Shown here piece after piece: positions 10,520 through 22,203 of a stretch of 64,000 nt of DNA. The DNA lies in contig CM074138.1 of the NCBI GenBank assembly GCA_037178625.1, positions 682,001 to 746,000 of the forward strand. The letters run 5' to 3'. The stretch's first letter is position 1. Each line of letters opens with the position of its first letter. Under the pieces are notes generated by a model, which was given only the letters and a program-made list of their open reading frames with translations, had not been told where the DNA came from and did no database searches. Origin of the DNA: Skeletonema tropicum. Its lineage: Eukaryota; Bacillariophyta; Thalassiosirophyceae; Thalassiosirales; Thalassiosiraceae. The position numbers and the translations under genes are program-made.

Positions 10520-12196
10520 TTTGCAGAAGTATAATATATGGTAGTTTGATTGTTGCAGGGCTCTCTAATAATTGAGCTTAGCCTGATGCTTAGATTGTAT
10601 CTTCCGTGTTGTGTGATGTTGAGTAGATTGTTTAGATCAATGAATTTGCAATTTCGGTGTTCGTTGCAATGGAGCACCTTACTGCTACTAACAATGCCAA
10701 GCATGAAGTCAAAAGTGTCAGCGCATTTTCATGCAGGCGGATGAAGGTTCTCATCTTTCAATCAAACATTGAAACCGAACTCCGAGAAGAAAGCTGTTTT
10801 GGTCATGTGATGTTGATGTCCAGTACCGCTTAGAACGACCATAAAAAAGACATCCTTTGCTTCCTTTTTGGGCGGCTGGCTAAAAATTGGCACCGGTGCC
10901 TGTCTCAAAACATCACACAAAACACTAACAAAATGAACAAAGTCATGAATTTGGCCACAATACTCGACAAAAATACATAGAACAGCCTAAGCATAGAATC
11001 CCAAACAATATATATACATTATCTGATGCAGAAGAGATTAGAATTCGTCGATAAAGAGCACCTATCGACGAATTTGGGACCAATACCTGCTATTTCGAGC
11101 TAGAATGGCGCATGCCTACGGCATATCTTCATGCCTGTGCTGCTGCTGCTATGCGAATATACTACATATAACGTTGACCAGTGGTTCTATCGAAAGTTAT
11201 GAGTCTCTCCCAACATATTATGGGCGGGGAGTGGGTTGGGAGGGCGATATGGACGCGCAGAACCAGCATTGGAGGGGTGTAGAATCGATGTGTTGTGTTT
11301 TGTTAGTGTTTTGTGTGGAGATTCGAGTTGGTGCCATTTTTTCCTTGGTGAAATTTTTTTCCCGCCAGTAGCTGGCTCGCTTCTCTCTCCGGCTGTGCTG
11401 CTGCGCTTGCCTTTGCCAATGAATTAATCCATGGCATGACCATACTTGATACCAATGGTCTCTCTCTATAGAGACCTATTTACATTTGATTCTACAAGAG
11501 GGCCGCTACAGACGTGAGGTCTTGATTGAGACAAATCCCCTGACTTGTCGCTTCGAACTAATGTGATGTGCAGATCTCGTTCGTTCCTCGTTCCCCTTAC
11601 TTGAGCTGACGGAGTTTGATGTCTTTACATCTCGGATATCTAGGTCACGGCGCGACGACGACGACCGACAATAATTCGTGCAAGAGACAGTGCTGGCAAA
11701 TAAGATCTTATAATTACGTCGTCTAAATAGCGAGCATTCTGTAATTGGAGCCATTTTTATTTCATATTTTGTTGGAAAGCTTCGTAAAGAATGCAAAGCA
11801 AGTGAAAAATATGCTCCTCTATCTGGCGACATTCTGCCTGAGGCTGATTTAAATGTAAGTTTGATGGTAGCCTAACAAATCAACGATCTGTCGTTTTTTG
11901 AAGTCTCTCAGTAGAACTTTCGGCTCTTTTTGGTTTGACAAACAAGGACAAACCTCTGTACAAGTTATGGCAACTTTCGGTCTCTGATAGAAACTGCCAA
12001 CAAACGCGTTACATGCATACTTTTCTACTAAATAAAGGCACGATATTTTACAGCACAATCAACATATTCAATGTGCGAAACCTGTACAACGATTAAATGA
12101 TAGGAATGGTACCACTTCAGTATGGTGATTCATCTGAGACAACATGGCAAGCTCGAATGCTTTTGAATCTACGGGCCAAATCCTTTTTACAACGTA
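10520..12196. other. Intergenic, 1.7 kb
   Basis: No gene is convincing. A perfect hairpin lies at 11042-11074 (listed separately). An 108-codon open frame on the minus strand (11832-11506) lacks family features and shares a short motif (ACAATAATTCG.GCAAGAGA) with 31230-31250, so it looks repeat-derived. An E2F-like TTTTCCCGCC string occurs at about 11356. Confidence 0.5.
11042..11074. repeat. Perfect 12-bp hairpin
   Basis: AATTCGTCGATA at 11042-11053 and its exact reverse complement at 11063-11074 are separated by a 9-base loop. Function is unknown; it is too long for a chance match in the spacer. Confidence 0.8.
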
Positions 12197-13289
12197 TTAA
12201 ACATTTTCTTCACTTCCAAGCAACGCTGGCGCTTGTTTCGCACAGATAAACTCCTGGCGACAACACGGACAGAACTCATTCTCCAGCAACTTCTCATCGG
12301 TAGGGTGTTTGGTGAAGTATTGACTCATTGATCTCTTCTTTCCTGAGGATGTCAGCCACTGAAGAATGCAGTCTTCGTGAAATACGTGGCTGCATTCTGC
12401 ATTTGAAGACCAGCATACACGGTCACCCTTTTCATATTCTGAGAGACAGATTGCACAAAATATTGGCACACTTCGTTTTTCTGCCATTTTATCAACCTTT
12501 AGTTGTTGATTTTGTTGCGTCTTGGTCTTGGTTGCAATATTTTCTATTTGAGATACTTCTCTTGTATTTCTATCATAATTTCCAGTCTGAAACGGAGATG
12601 GTAACTTCCATCTTTTTCCTTTTTGTATGTGTTTTTTTTCTAATGCAGTGCTGATATCTATGCCTGCCACATCACATCCGGGTAGCGGGATAGAAATGTG
12701 AGTGTATTCAACAGCAGCGTCACCAGCTGCTGTTGACTTGCTATGCTGTGCTATCTTATCTCTAACTTGTACAATATCTTGTACAACATCACTATTCCCT
12801 TCCTCAATGTTACAGCTCCTTTCCACATCTTTGCAAGATTCGTCTGATGTGAGGCTCTCATTGCCAGCTTCTTCACTCTCTGATATTGAGAGAGTAGTAT
12901 CAGCCTGTGATCTAGAGGAGCATAGCAAGTGTTCGTCGCCTAATGTCTATGTATCGCATTGTTTTGTGAACGAGTGGATGTGAGCTGCAGACACTCCAAA
13001 AAAAAGAGTGATTCATATCTGTTCATAATATATAATGTACACTTACCAATTTAAACCTGCTCAAGTAACGCAGAAGTGCATTCTTTCGTAGGTTGTCAAT
13101 CTCTTCTTGTCTTGCCGGAGACATTGTTCGATAACTCTCTCCACGACGATCCTCACCGCTCCTTCTTATCACGGCATCACCATTATACCTTCTTTGAACG
13201 CACGTAAAGAAGGCTCTCACTAAAGCGAGAAATAAGCAGAGTGATGGGAACAGAGCGAGTAGGCTGCCGCTAGCGGCGAACGACGTCAT
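12197..13289 (-). CDS. Membrane-anchored RING-H2 protein, tandem copy 3
   Basis: Exon 1 is 13289-13047 and exon 2 is 12946-12197. The 100-bp intron (GTAAGT...ACATAG) is phase 0, giving 330 residues. The N-terminal helix (SGSLLALFPSLCLFLALVRAFF) is the membrane anchor. Exon 1 keeps RQEEIDNLRK and exon 2 starts T-L-G-D-E-H-L as in the paralogues. The RING-H2 (CAIC...ECSHVFHEDC...CPCC) is almost identical to copy 2, while the middle linker and anchor have diverged. Likely an E3 ligase on an internal or plasma membrane; direction and substrate are unknown. Confidence 0.85.
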
Positions 13290-15183
13290 TGTTGGTTTGT
13301 ATGTCTTCCATTAGTATATAATCTTGCAGGTGGTTACACCCATGGCAGAACTAATTTTGCAGAATTCTCCTTTGCATTGCCATGCCACCAGCACGCCACC
13401 CTACTTACCTCGACACACAACCGCTGAATCAGTGCAAACTTCAAGACAGCATCTGTTTTCCCTGTCGCTTCTTTCTTTTTATTCAATTCCTACGTGGATA
13501 AGATACAAAGATGAGAACCCTTGAAAGAATTCTTCTTGGTAAAAGTCCACTCTATACAGCTGTTTTCAAAACGATCCTGTTTATCGTAAAAAGTAATTCC
13601 GCCCGTAGAAACATGCCAAGGTGTGACACAGATTTGACTCGACTGCTCTTTTCCCCCCACTCCACAAAACCAGCACCTTCACCATGATCTACCATGATGA
13701 CATACATCTGGTACATCAGTTGCAGCAACTCGCCGCCTACATGAATGCAACAAATCGTTCCCAGCAGTACTATCAGTTATAGATGCGAATATGTGTATAT
13801 CTTTAACCTGCTTCAACCACCGCTGAAGAGTCTTAATGTCCATCATCACGTCCCAAAAATCGTGCATGTACTTTGCGTTCACTTATCAACCTATCATAGA
13901 CATCGAGGAAATGAGTAGAACCAAACGACGGAGTAAATCATCGCGTCATCATTTCATATGTGGAATTCATGATGTCATTTGGGCGTGACGAAAGTGTCGT
14001 GCGGATGGAATAATTATAAATCTTGTCGGTACCATTGACGAACTTTTAGAGATACCACCTCCTCTAAAGTATGACAGCTGCGGCCAATCTATCATGGGAC
14101 GATTAAAACAAGAGCTCATACTACCGCCGATATTGAGAATAATCTTTGGTACTTCCTCTCGTATTATGCAAGGTTTTATGAAGTTGCATGTAAAGGTGAT
14201 GCTGTGACACAACATAATACAATACAGCAATTGTTATATGTGTTGTGCGTCACGTGTTGTTGTAGAATATGAGTAAAATTGGAAACTGTAACCAGCTTCT
14301 CCAGGCTATAATAGTGCTGCTACTACAACTCAAAAGATCAATGACATTTGATACTTCTGAATTGGCAGTTCTAAATGCTTTGAGCTACGTGCTTTGCTTT
14401 GGCCAGGTAGGACTTCTATCTCCAGTCTTACTATTGCACATCATACCGTTCATTGCTGCAAGACACACTTATTGAACCCTTTCCGATCATTATCACGTAC
14501 GATCAGCCTCCTTCTCAACAGATATTTGTTACTCTTGTCTACATTGGTCTGAAGTAATGCCGATGACATCGATGGGGCAGGAAGCATCAGTTTGATTCCA
14601 ACTCGCGAGCAGCGCGTGTTCTAGGTCATCACAGCTTTGTTTGGCGATCATTTGGTACTCTTCGGAGAAATATTGTTGTTGTTGTAGTTGTAGTTGTAGT
14701 TGTTTTTGTTTTATCCTGGTCATATTTATCAGATACTTCCACAAATGCATTGTTATCCGGGTACCTCCTCAAAAATATCGGCACCAACTATCCCCACAAC
14801 AAGGGGCCGTTCTTCTAATGATTCCGAATCACGCTGGCAGCCGCAGAAGAGCAATAAATATCATGTTGTCATGTGATGATGAGGTATCTGCCGTGATCAA
14901 TGATGATAGTAGTGTTGCTGCGTTGCTTCTTCTCGGCAATAAGAGGATATTGTGACATTAACATCTTGTCCATATTTCCACGGTCCAAGCCTCCTGACGA
15001 AGTCAAAGAACGGAATGGTGGTGAATATGATTATTGACACTTAGTCTGATGATTCGGTAGTATAATATATGACCTAAAGGCTCCTCACTCCTCATACTCC
15101 AATGATGATGGCTAGGGAGGGACGAATCTGTGATAGCACGGAATGCATTTAGAATTTTCTTCTTGGAGCTCATGACGACTGTT

Positions 15184-15258
15184 CTCAAGTCTATGCTAAG
15201 GTCTTAATCGAATATTAAGGTGCATTGGATCAATATGATTCCTTAGCATAGACTTGAG
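15184..15258. repeat. Perfect 18-bp inverted repeat, possible mini-foldback
   Basis: CTCAAGTCTATGCTAAGG at 15184-15201 is exactly reverse-complemented at 15241-15258 with a 39-base loop. It could be a tiny MITE or a transcribed hairpin. No TSD is evident. Confidence 0.85.
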
Positions 15259-17984
15259 GAATGATACCTAGTGAGAATTGGCCGTCCGCTTTTGGGTCTT
15301 GTACGGCCATGATTGGCATCATTTTGTGCGGAAGATGCTTGATGAGTGATGGAGGCGGGAAAAATCAGCCCAAGTGATTTTTATAAGACTCATTACGTCA
15401 TTTATACTGAACCAACGTAGGAATTCGAATTTTGTATGTGCAGAATCTCTGAAATGAAAACAGCTGTATAGCTTCTAAAGTCCACTCTAGCTTCTCACAG
15501 AGCCAGCTGATCTTGATCACACGCTCCACGGCCACAGCCGCATCAGTCTCTATTCCCTTGCTAGCTACCACACAAATGGTGTACCATGACTTCCGTCTTG
15601 AGAGAGGTAGAGAGAGTAATCTAAGCAGCGACAACGCCGTAGAAGAGGTTCAATGTCCGCCCCCGAAAATTAGCTCGAGAAATGCACTGATAGGATGCAT
15701 TCAGACACGTCTTTGTGTCAGCAGCCCAACTTCGTAGCCTTTGTTCGTACGTTAGCCTTTCGACGCAAGGACCCAACTACATGTGACATCTTGCACATAT
15801 CTATGCGGCCGCAGGGGCTAAGGAGTTTTCAGTTCCGAAGCAGATTCAAAGGACGGTGCCCATGATTTGGTTGCCTCCGGATAGAAGGATGTGAAAAGCG
15901 ATCGAAGGAAGCACTCTGTGATGCCCTTTGCAAGAGCAGCGGTGATTTCAAACAAGTATCATTTGTAGAGAAAGGGAGATCAGATTACACTAGCAATACA
16001 AGCATTACCGCAAGGGAAGATGCTAAACTGGACCAACAGATGTATGATGTATGCAATACTGGCAGATGAGAAGCTAGCAGAGATTCGTGGGGTGACGCAA
16101 CAATGCAATGTGAGAGAGGACTAAGACTGTACAATAATCGAAGAAGAATCAATAAAATGATGTTTTGCATTATACAGCCGCCGCACAGCCCCCTCACCAA
16201 CCGTGTGATGCTTGACTCTTCCCTGCCCTTGTAACGAAAGTCACCGCTATGTTAGGTCTCGACAACTGCGGCGTTTACTTAGCAACTGAGAAGTTGTGAG
16301 ACTTGCTTCAGGCTTCAGCTTGGGATGCGCAATCCGAAGTGCTTGGTTGTTCATCTATCAGAACTTGCTCGCTGCGGCCATCATTGTCATTGAATGCAAT
16401 GGAGGCGATGGGCTCACTCACGTGAGAAAGTAGCACTCCACTCTTGGAAGACGACGATAAGTACGCGCAACTTGGCGACTTTGACTTCGAATGCAACAAA
16501 ATGCAAGGTGATCGGAAAGAAGGCGTTAGAGGTGACTGGGGATGTCAACGTCGCTTGGCCTTTATGAGCTGTACAATATCGCAGGTTACTTTGATACTCG
16601 GACAACCTACGGCAACTTCATCAATGAAAAGCATAGATGGAAAGGTGCAACACGTGGGTTTGCTTTGCAGGACGTGAGTACAATTGTGGAGTACCCGCAT
16701 CCGAGCAATAATGAATAATGAATAATTCTAGAAAAGACACTTCATTTTTCAACCATAAGCAGCTCGTGTTGTGTATTGTAACCGACTCTGTCTGAAAGGC
16801 CTCGCTTAAATGCATCAACTCCAGTCTGAATTGAATTGAATTGAAAACAGATAATAAGTTGTCTTCCGCTGTCGAAAACGACAATCAAGCTAGTGACACC
16901 ACCAACTTCAATGTGTGTTGATTCCTCCGTACAAAGATACAATTGAAATGAGAACCCCTCCGAAGAAGCAATCGAATTCTCCATGTCAATCATGCTAGCA
17001 TAAAAATACAATAACAGCTACTTATAATAAGCGAGCGAGAACGAATAAACAGTAACAACAGCATCAACTCCATAAACAGACAGGGAAACATAAAAGAAAC
17101 AACAGACATCAACGCAGTAAACAGATAACTATAATGGTTCAACTTGCACCCCCAAAGAATAGCTCGAGGAATGATAGGATGAGTGAGACACGTCTTTTGT
17201 GTCAGCCGAAACCCAAGTTTGTAGCACACAAAATGCCCAAAGGCAAGAAACAAAAAGCGAAGAAGGAGAGCAATCGTCTTGGTAATCACCTGCATATGGT
17301 GTAAGTAGTGTCAGGGACTAGCCAGTGTGGAGCTACGATGCAAAAGGCTAGTTGGATATTACTTGACGATGCTCATCTCGAACTTGATCTGTTTTGCTTT
17401 GAATCTTACCTTTCCTAAATTAAACTCGATAATAATTTCAATTGAATTTGTTTAGACTTCCATTTTGGTACACCATCGTCTCTGGTGACCGGAGATGGCA
17501 CAGACAACAACAATGTTCACAAGTCTGGCTCATCTGAGTCTGAGTGCTCGACTGATCAGTAGTCTGATTTCAAGCTCGCGCTTGCCTGCAGACACGCGTC
17601 AAGCTTGGCACCGTCACAGAGAAGTCTACAAGCATATCAGTGTGGCACCAATCAACGACTTTATTGTAACTGTGTACAATACACGTATATAGGTATTTAA
17701 CCAGACCCATGAGCTATGAGTTTGTGTCAAGCAGACACTGCTAATAGCGCCAGACGTCGCATTCGCCCTCACACCAACTGCACCACAAATACCCTTGTTT
17801 ACGAAACACCCACGAACCTCCACCACATCCTTCCGGGTGTACTATCTTCGCACATGTCCTACCCAGCAAAACTTCGACTTCTCCATCATAATGCTCAAAC
17901 GCAAGCTGTCCTCCTTCTTTACCACCTGCCTCAGCTCCAGTCTGCAAATGCGACATCCCCACGACGTCTACGGTAATCATCACT

Positions 17985-18560
17985 CCGACGTTCACCCATA
18001 ACTACACCAATGAACAAGGCCTGAAACCAGCCCTCCAACAAGTTCTTCCCACAGTTGGAATCATCAGCGCTTCATCCCTAGTCCAAACTGAAACTCCTCG
18101 TCACATCGCCCAACGACCCCTTCTCCGGCCCTTCGACATTGAGTACCAGCACAACCACACCCTTGGGGACTCCAACCTCCATGCTGAACGTTGTCTTGAA
18201 GCCGCAGAGAAGAGGATATTCGCGACAATGAGACGTAGTGTTAGTGTAGCACTTTCAATACCAATACAATGACGAGAGAAGACGTTCTTCGAATCCTCTT
18301 CACGGACGTCAAACTAATCTGGGCAATATGTCCCTAAGGCCTACGGTGGCATGGGCCCAATGCTCCGCAGATTCCTTTTCGACAACGACCCGATTCAATT
18401 CTCCTTCACCTCTCATCGACCTCAGACCTCAGGCTGCCAAGATGTACCTCGAAGCCCTCCAGAGCTCGGCTACGCACGGCATTCTCCCGCTCGCGAACTC
18501 ATCGTGGCCCTCGTCTCCAAGATCCAAACCCACTCACCAGAAATTCGGAGGGCCAACATG
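17985..18560 (+). pseudogene. Degenerate coding-like remnant
   Basis: From about 17985 to 18240 one frame reads as plausible protein (TFTHNYTNEQGLKPALQQ, then VLPTVGIISASSLVQ and LEAAEKRIFATMR) without an ATG. After stops and a frame change, further protein-like text follows at 18330-18560 (GPMLRRFLFDNDPIQFSF). Base composition is GC-richer than the flanks. It resembles a decayed repeat-borne gene, perhaps retroelement-related, but I cannot name the family. Confidence 0.35.
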
Positions 18561-18580
18561 ATTACTTACATATATAATCA

Positions 18581-19327
18581 TTGGGAGAAGTTGTTGGAGC
18601 GCGTTATTCAGCCCAGGCATTACAAAGCTTGGAAGCCAGCACGTATGATGGTAAAAGTAGCCTGAAAGTCGAGAGGTTCGGCAGGGCAAGCAAGGGTAAA
18701 GATAGCCTGAAAGCTGAGAAGTTCGGCAGGGCTGGTAATGACGAAAATGGCCTGGAAGTCGAGAAGTTCGGCAGGGCAAGTAATGGAAAAGATAGACTGG
18801 AAGTCGATGAGTTCGGCAAAGTTGGCGATGATGTGATTGAGATGACTTGTAACGCATTAGATGAAGATGATTCAATTAGTCTAGCTGAAGTCAGTGTCAT
18901 GAGATCTTGCGCAGTCAAAGAAGAGAGAGGCTCGGATGTTTATGTCGAGCAAGGGAGGAAGTTGAGCATTGCTCGACTATTCCCAAGTGTCCTGGAGAAT
19001 GGAACGGATAGACCCGAAGTTGAATGTGATTCAGACAATAGTTTGGATACTGCAGAAGAGCACAGTGTGAGTTGTAGCGTCGTGAATGTCGATCAAGTGG
19101 AAGAGCATTATGTTGCTCGACAATCCCAAAGTAAAGAAGGGGAGAGTTGTGTTGCTCGACGATCCCGAAGTGACGTAGACGTAGATGACAAGGTCAGGTT
19201 GTATGAAGCCGTGGAAGATCTGAATACCAATCATGGCAAAGCTAGGCAAGATTCCCGCCCGTTGGATTTGTTGCCATTTCTTTTCAACGCTCTCAACGGA
19301 TTTGGTCTGTCCACAACAACCACATGA
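18581..19327 (+). CDS. Repeat-containing hypothetical ORF (four 16-residue repeats)
   Basis: The frame is open for 249 codons to TGA at 19325-19327, but the 5' limit is a TTG, so an ATG exon upstream or non-coding status is possible. Four 48-bp units at about 18650-18841 encode 16-residue repeats of the type GKDSLKAEKFGRAGN. Later there are two VAR(Q/R)S(Q/R)S repeats. The composition is charged with no transmembrane segment. No family was recognised. An opposing ORF (19498-19031) overlaps it and is probably a shadow. Confidence 0.35.
   Translation: MGEVVGARYSAQALQSLEASTYDGKSSLKVERFGRASKGKDSLKAEKFGRAGNDENGLEVEKFGRASNGKDRLEVDEFGKVGDDVIEMTCNALDEDDSISLAEVSVMRSCAVKEERGSDVYVEQGRKLSIARLFPSVLENGTDRPEVECDSDNSLDTAEEHSVSCSVVNVDQVEEHYVARQSQSKEGESCVARRSRSDVDVDDKVRLYEAVEDLNTNHGKARQDSRPLDLLPFLFNALNGFGLSTTTT
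18650..18841 (+). repeat. 48-bp tandem repeat, 4 copies
   Basis: Units share GTCGAGAAGTTCGGCAGGGC-like cores at 48-bp spacing and keep one reading frame, so the repeat grew as a coding or formerly coding sequence. Confidence 0.8.
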
Positions 19328-19983
19328 AAACATAAAATAGACGTTATGAACCGTTAAGGCGGGAAAAAAAAGCTCAATAGGAGGCGCCTTATATCCGCGT
19401 CGGTCCACAATGTCCAATGCATCTAAAGTAGAATAATTATTGGTCGAGTTTGTGGTGACGAGGTGGTTTTGGATTGTCAAAAGGCCTCTATCTATCAACT
19501 TTATGCTCGTCCGTAAGTAGAGTAGTCAGGGCTGCCGCGGCGGGGAAGTTGAAGTGTTGCTCAAAAATGAGAAGGCCTTGTCCAAGAGCCCGGTACTCGG
19601 GGTGTCGAGGGCATTTTGCGTCTGTATCCTGTCGCGGATTACCCTTGGAGTGATCCACAGTCAGTGTGTTGAATGTCACTCCAGAAATTTTTGGTGACGA
19701 AACGGACTGCAATCTCTGGTAGAGAATTCTCATACAGTACTAAAGTTGTTATATAATCTTCTCGATCGGTTTTGAAATATGGCCACGTGCAAGCCACGTG
19801 GCCACGCTTGATCGAAAGTAGGCCGACTGAGGCTCAAGCTGATGTGAGATCTCTCCTTGGTCGCGGATGCATTCTGAGACACTTTCCGAAAGTATCTTAT
19901 TACTATTCTTATTCAACACAAAAATTACCAACTTGAACTTATTTCAATATCAAAGAAATGAATAAATAAATACAAAATTAGAA
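19328..19983. other. Intergenic, upstream of the HSF gene
   Basis: It holds a short minus-strand ORF (19733-19488, 81 codons, ATG) without recognisable features, an AAGGCGGGAAAAAA string at about 19355, and a CCACGTGCAAGCCACGTGGC palindrome-rich stretch at about 19783-19803. The AT-rich 100 bp before 19984 is the likely promoter. Confidence 0.45.
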
Positions 19984-21090
19984 ATGAACGCCAACCAAAC
20001 ATCTTCACCTACCAGCAATATGACTGCATCAAGCACACCCACTCCAAGGAGGACAAAGTCTGAATTCCCAATCAAGGTCTATGCAATGCTCGAACTCGCG
20101 GATATCATTGTCGGGTTTGCGCAGGCAGTTACGTGGCTTCCACACGGACGAGCATTCAAAATACACAATAAGGTCAAGTTCTTGAAGGAGGTTGTCCCCT
20201 TGTTCTTTAATCAGACAAAGATCCGATCTTTCAACAGACAGTTGAATCTGTGGGGATTTCGTCGGTAAGTCATCACTCATGAAGTATGACTTTCGTCTCC
20301 TGGTAATTTTTATCCAAACTATTCTTCTCACACTTACACTTCCTCGTTGTTACATGAAAGAAGGGGGAGAGATAGCGATCAAGTCTGGTATCACGACAAC
20401 TTCCTCCGTGGAAAGCCTGAAGATATGAAGCTTATGGTCAGAACAAAGATCAAGGGTAGCACCGGCGGCAGTATCGAAGATATGAGAGTTCCAAACTTCG
20501 ATGCCCTGCCAGCCCTCCCTGTTTGCGATAAGCAACCAGCAGCTATTCTCGACGTTATGGGAAGTGTCATCTTGAAGTTACCTAACGCTTTTGGAGAGAT
20601 TGCCCATTGCGATTCAGCGATGCCAACTATTTCGCATCAACAGCTTTGCAACGTCACTGCTGGCAACAACCATCAAATGATGGTCTTGCCACGAACTGAG
20701 ACTCTTCGTCAGTTCAATGAGAGCGATCATCAAGATGATGCGCTTAAGGCTCCTTCTCCTCCTACTTTTCATCGATCGGTAACGAATGAAAGTCGATTCA
20801 TGATGCAACCTTGTGTCCCTATCATGCCTTCCATGAACCATCACTTACCCCAGCAAGTCAACCACATCGAGCCATCTCCAGCTGAGCACCAAACGAGTGT
20901 TTATGGACCGCACCGTTTAGAAGAATCGCATGTACTCCAAGACAATCTCGGTGATTTCAGCTTAAGCTCACTCCAGCATGATGATGACTTCGAGCCACTG
21001 CCCTTCATGGCCAATATTACACCTTGTGACGAATTTGCAACTTTCCTTGAAGGTGCAATTCAGCAGATGAATGCTAGTAGCAATGTATAG
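19984..21090 (+). CDS. Heat-shock-factor-type transcription factor (2 exons)
   Basis: Exon 1 is 19984-20264 and exon 2 starts at about 20361 (an in-frame AG also allows 20364). The intron begins GTAAGT, and the product is 336 residues. The HSF DNA-binding domain spans about residues 26-125: FPIKVYAMLELA, VTWLPHGRAFKIH, FLKEVVPLFFNQTKI, SFNRQLNLWGFRR, and across the intron GRDSDQVWYHDNFLRG...MVRTKIKG. The recognition-helix part (SFNRQLNLWGF) is conserved. The intron falls in the usual place after the LWGFRR segment. The C-terminus has the patch DFEPLPFMANITPCDEFATFLEGAIQQM, typical of diatom HSFs. No strong HR-A/B coiled coil is visible. HSFs are greatly expanded in diatoms; the targets here are unknown. 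Confidence 0.92.
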
Positions 21091-22099
21091 CATAGGCATA
21101 GGCCGAGGTGATTCTAGAGGGATTGGGAACTCTGCAACGTAGCTTTGACATCACACTAAGATCTTACAGAGAACAGAAGAAGAAGATTATGTTGATGTAA
21201 ATAATACTTGCTAACCATTCATCATGACTCAGTTACTCGACGGCTATAATTTGATGCATTAGTTGCTATATCATTTATCAATCTACACTTTAGATCATCT
21301 CGTTTTGAATCTTCTCATGAAAGAAGCTCTGTCAGCAACACAACTGTTCGTACTCGTACTCGCTTAAACAAAACTTCATTGTGTGTAGACCTACTTGCAG
21401 ACTTGTGTTCTGCGTCATGTTCACAGAGAAGTTCACATGCATGTCCGTAGGCAGCAATTGACTGACTTCTTTGCAACAGTGTTACGATAAGTAGGTATTA
21501 CAATACACAACCTATGAGTTTGTGTCGAGCCGATACAGCGAACACATGCAGATGCAGAGCCAGCCACAGCATCTTTTGCACTCTCGGCTCTTGGTTGCTG
21601 CGCTCTCATTCGATGTGTTCACAAAACACACGAAGAGTTGATTTTTTGAGGGGTAGCATCTTCTCTCAGGCAACTCTCAGGTGAATATGACGTCACACGA
21701 ATACAGCATAAAGATCCACTTGAATGAAGATGGGATCGAGATGCGATTGAGATGGGGTCGAGATGGGATAGAGATGGGATCTTTCCACCACCAGCTTTTA
21801 GCTGTGGTAAAATAAGGTATCTACCATATATTATCACGGGAACCATTATCTACTTATGGATGAATTATAAGTACCTAGAGGAGTATGATGTTGTGTCTGT
21901 GCCAGGCAGCTGCCAGTTCACTGTATGCAAACCCATGCAAAACTCTTGGATTCTGCCACAATGCATTTGAGTGGTGCACTCTGAAAAAGTGGTACAGATA
22001 GTCGTGGTTTTTCGAGCAAGCGTCCAACCGGTATTTGCAAAATCTCATTTCAAGACTTCCTCGCACTATCTGTGCAGTGCTTTTTCTACAAGCACACTA
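21091..22099. other. Intergenic, between HSF and nested transposons
   Basis: No gene seen. A short imperfect tandem repeat of GATCGAGATGGG-type units lies at 21727-21782. The motif CCTATGAGTTTGTGTC at about 21508 also occurs near 17711. Confidence 0.5.
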
Positions 22100-22203
22100 C
22101 CGCGCAAAAAAATTGCTCCCTGCAAAAAATTGTTCCAGCGCGCTCTCACGCACAAAAGTAGCTTACAACCATGTCAGCACACCCCTCCACCATGGCCAAT
22201 AAT

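Larger units (their letters stand above)
13290..18580. other. Gene-poor 5.3-kb stretch with dispersed repeats
   Basis: No complete gene is supported. Contents: a GTT/GTA-rich low-complexity tract at about 14670-14715; the 15184-15258 foldback; a diverged direct-repeat pair of about 80 bp at 15655-15743 and 17147-17230, both with a GACACGTCTT(T)GTGTC core; and a motif CTATGAGTTTGTGTC at about 17711 repeated near 21508. A GC-richer degenerate coding-like stretch from about 17990 is listed separately. Short ORFs here have no family features. Confidence 0.5.

Noticed and set aside
11506..11832. 108-codon minus-strand ORF as a gene
   Set aside because: No domain or signal features, and part of it is a dispersed repeat also seen near 31230.
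19488..19733. 81-codon ATG ORF upstream of HSF
   Set aside because: Short, no motifs, chance length for this composition.
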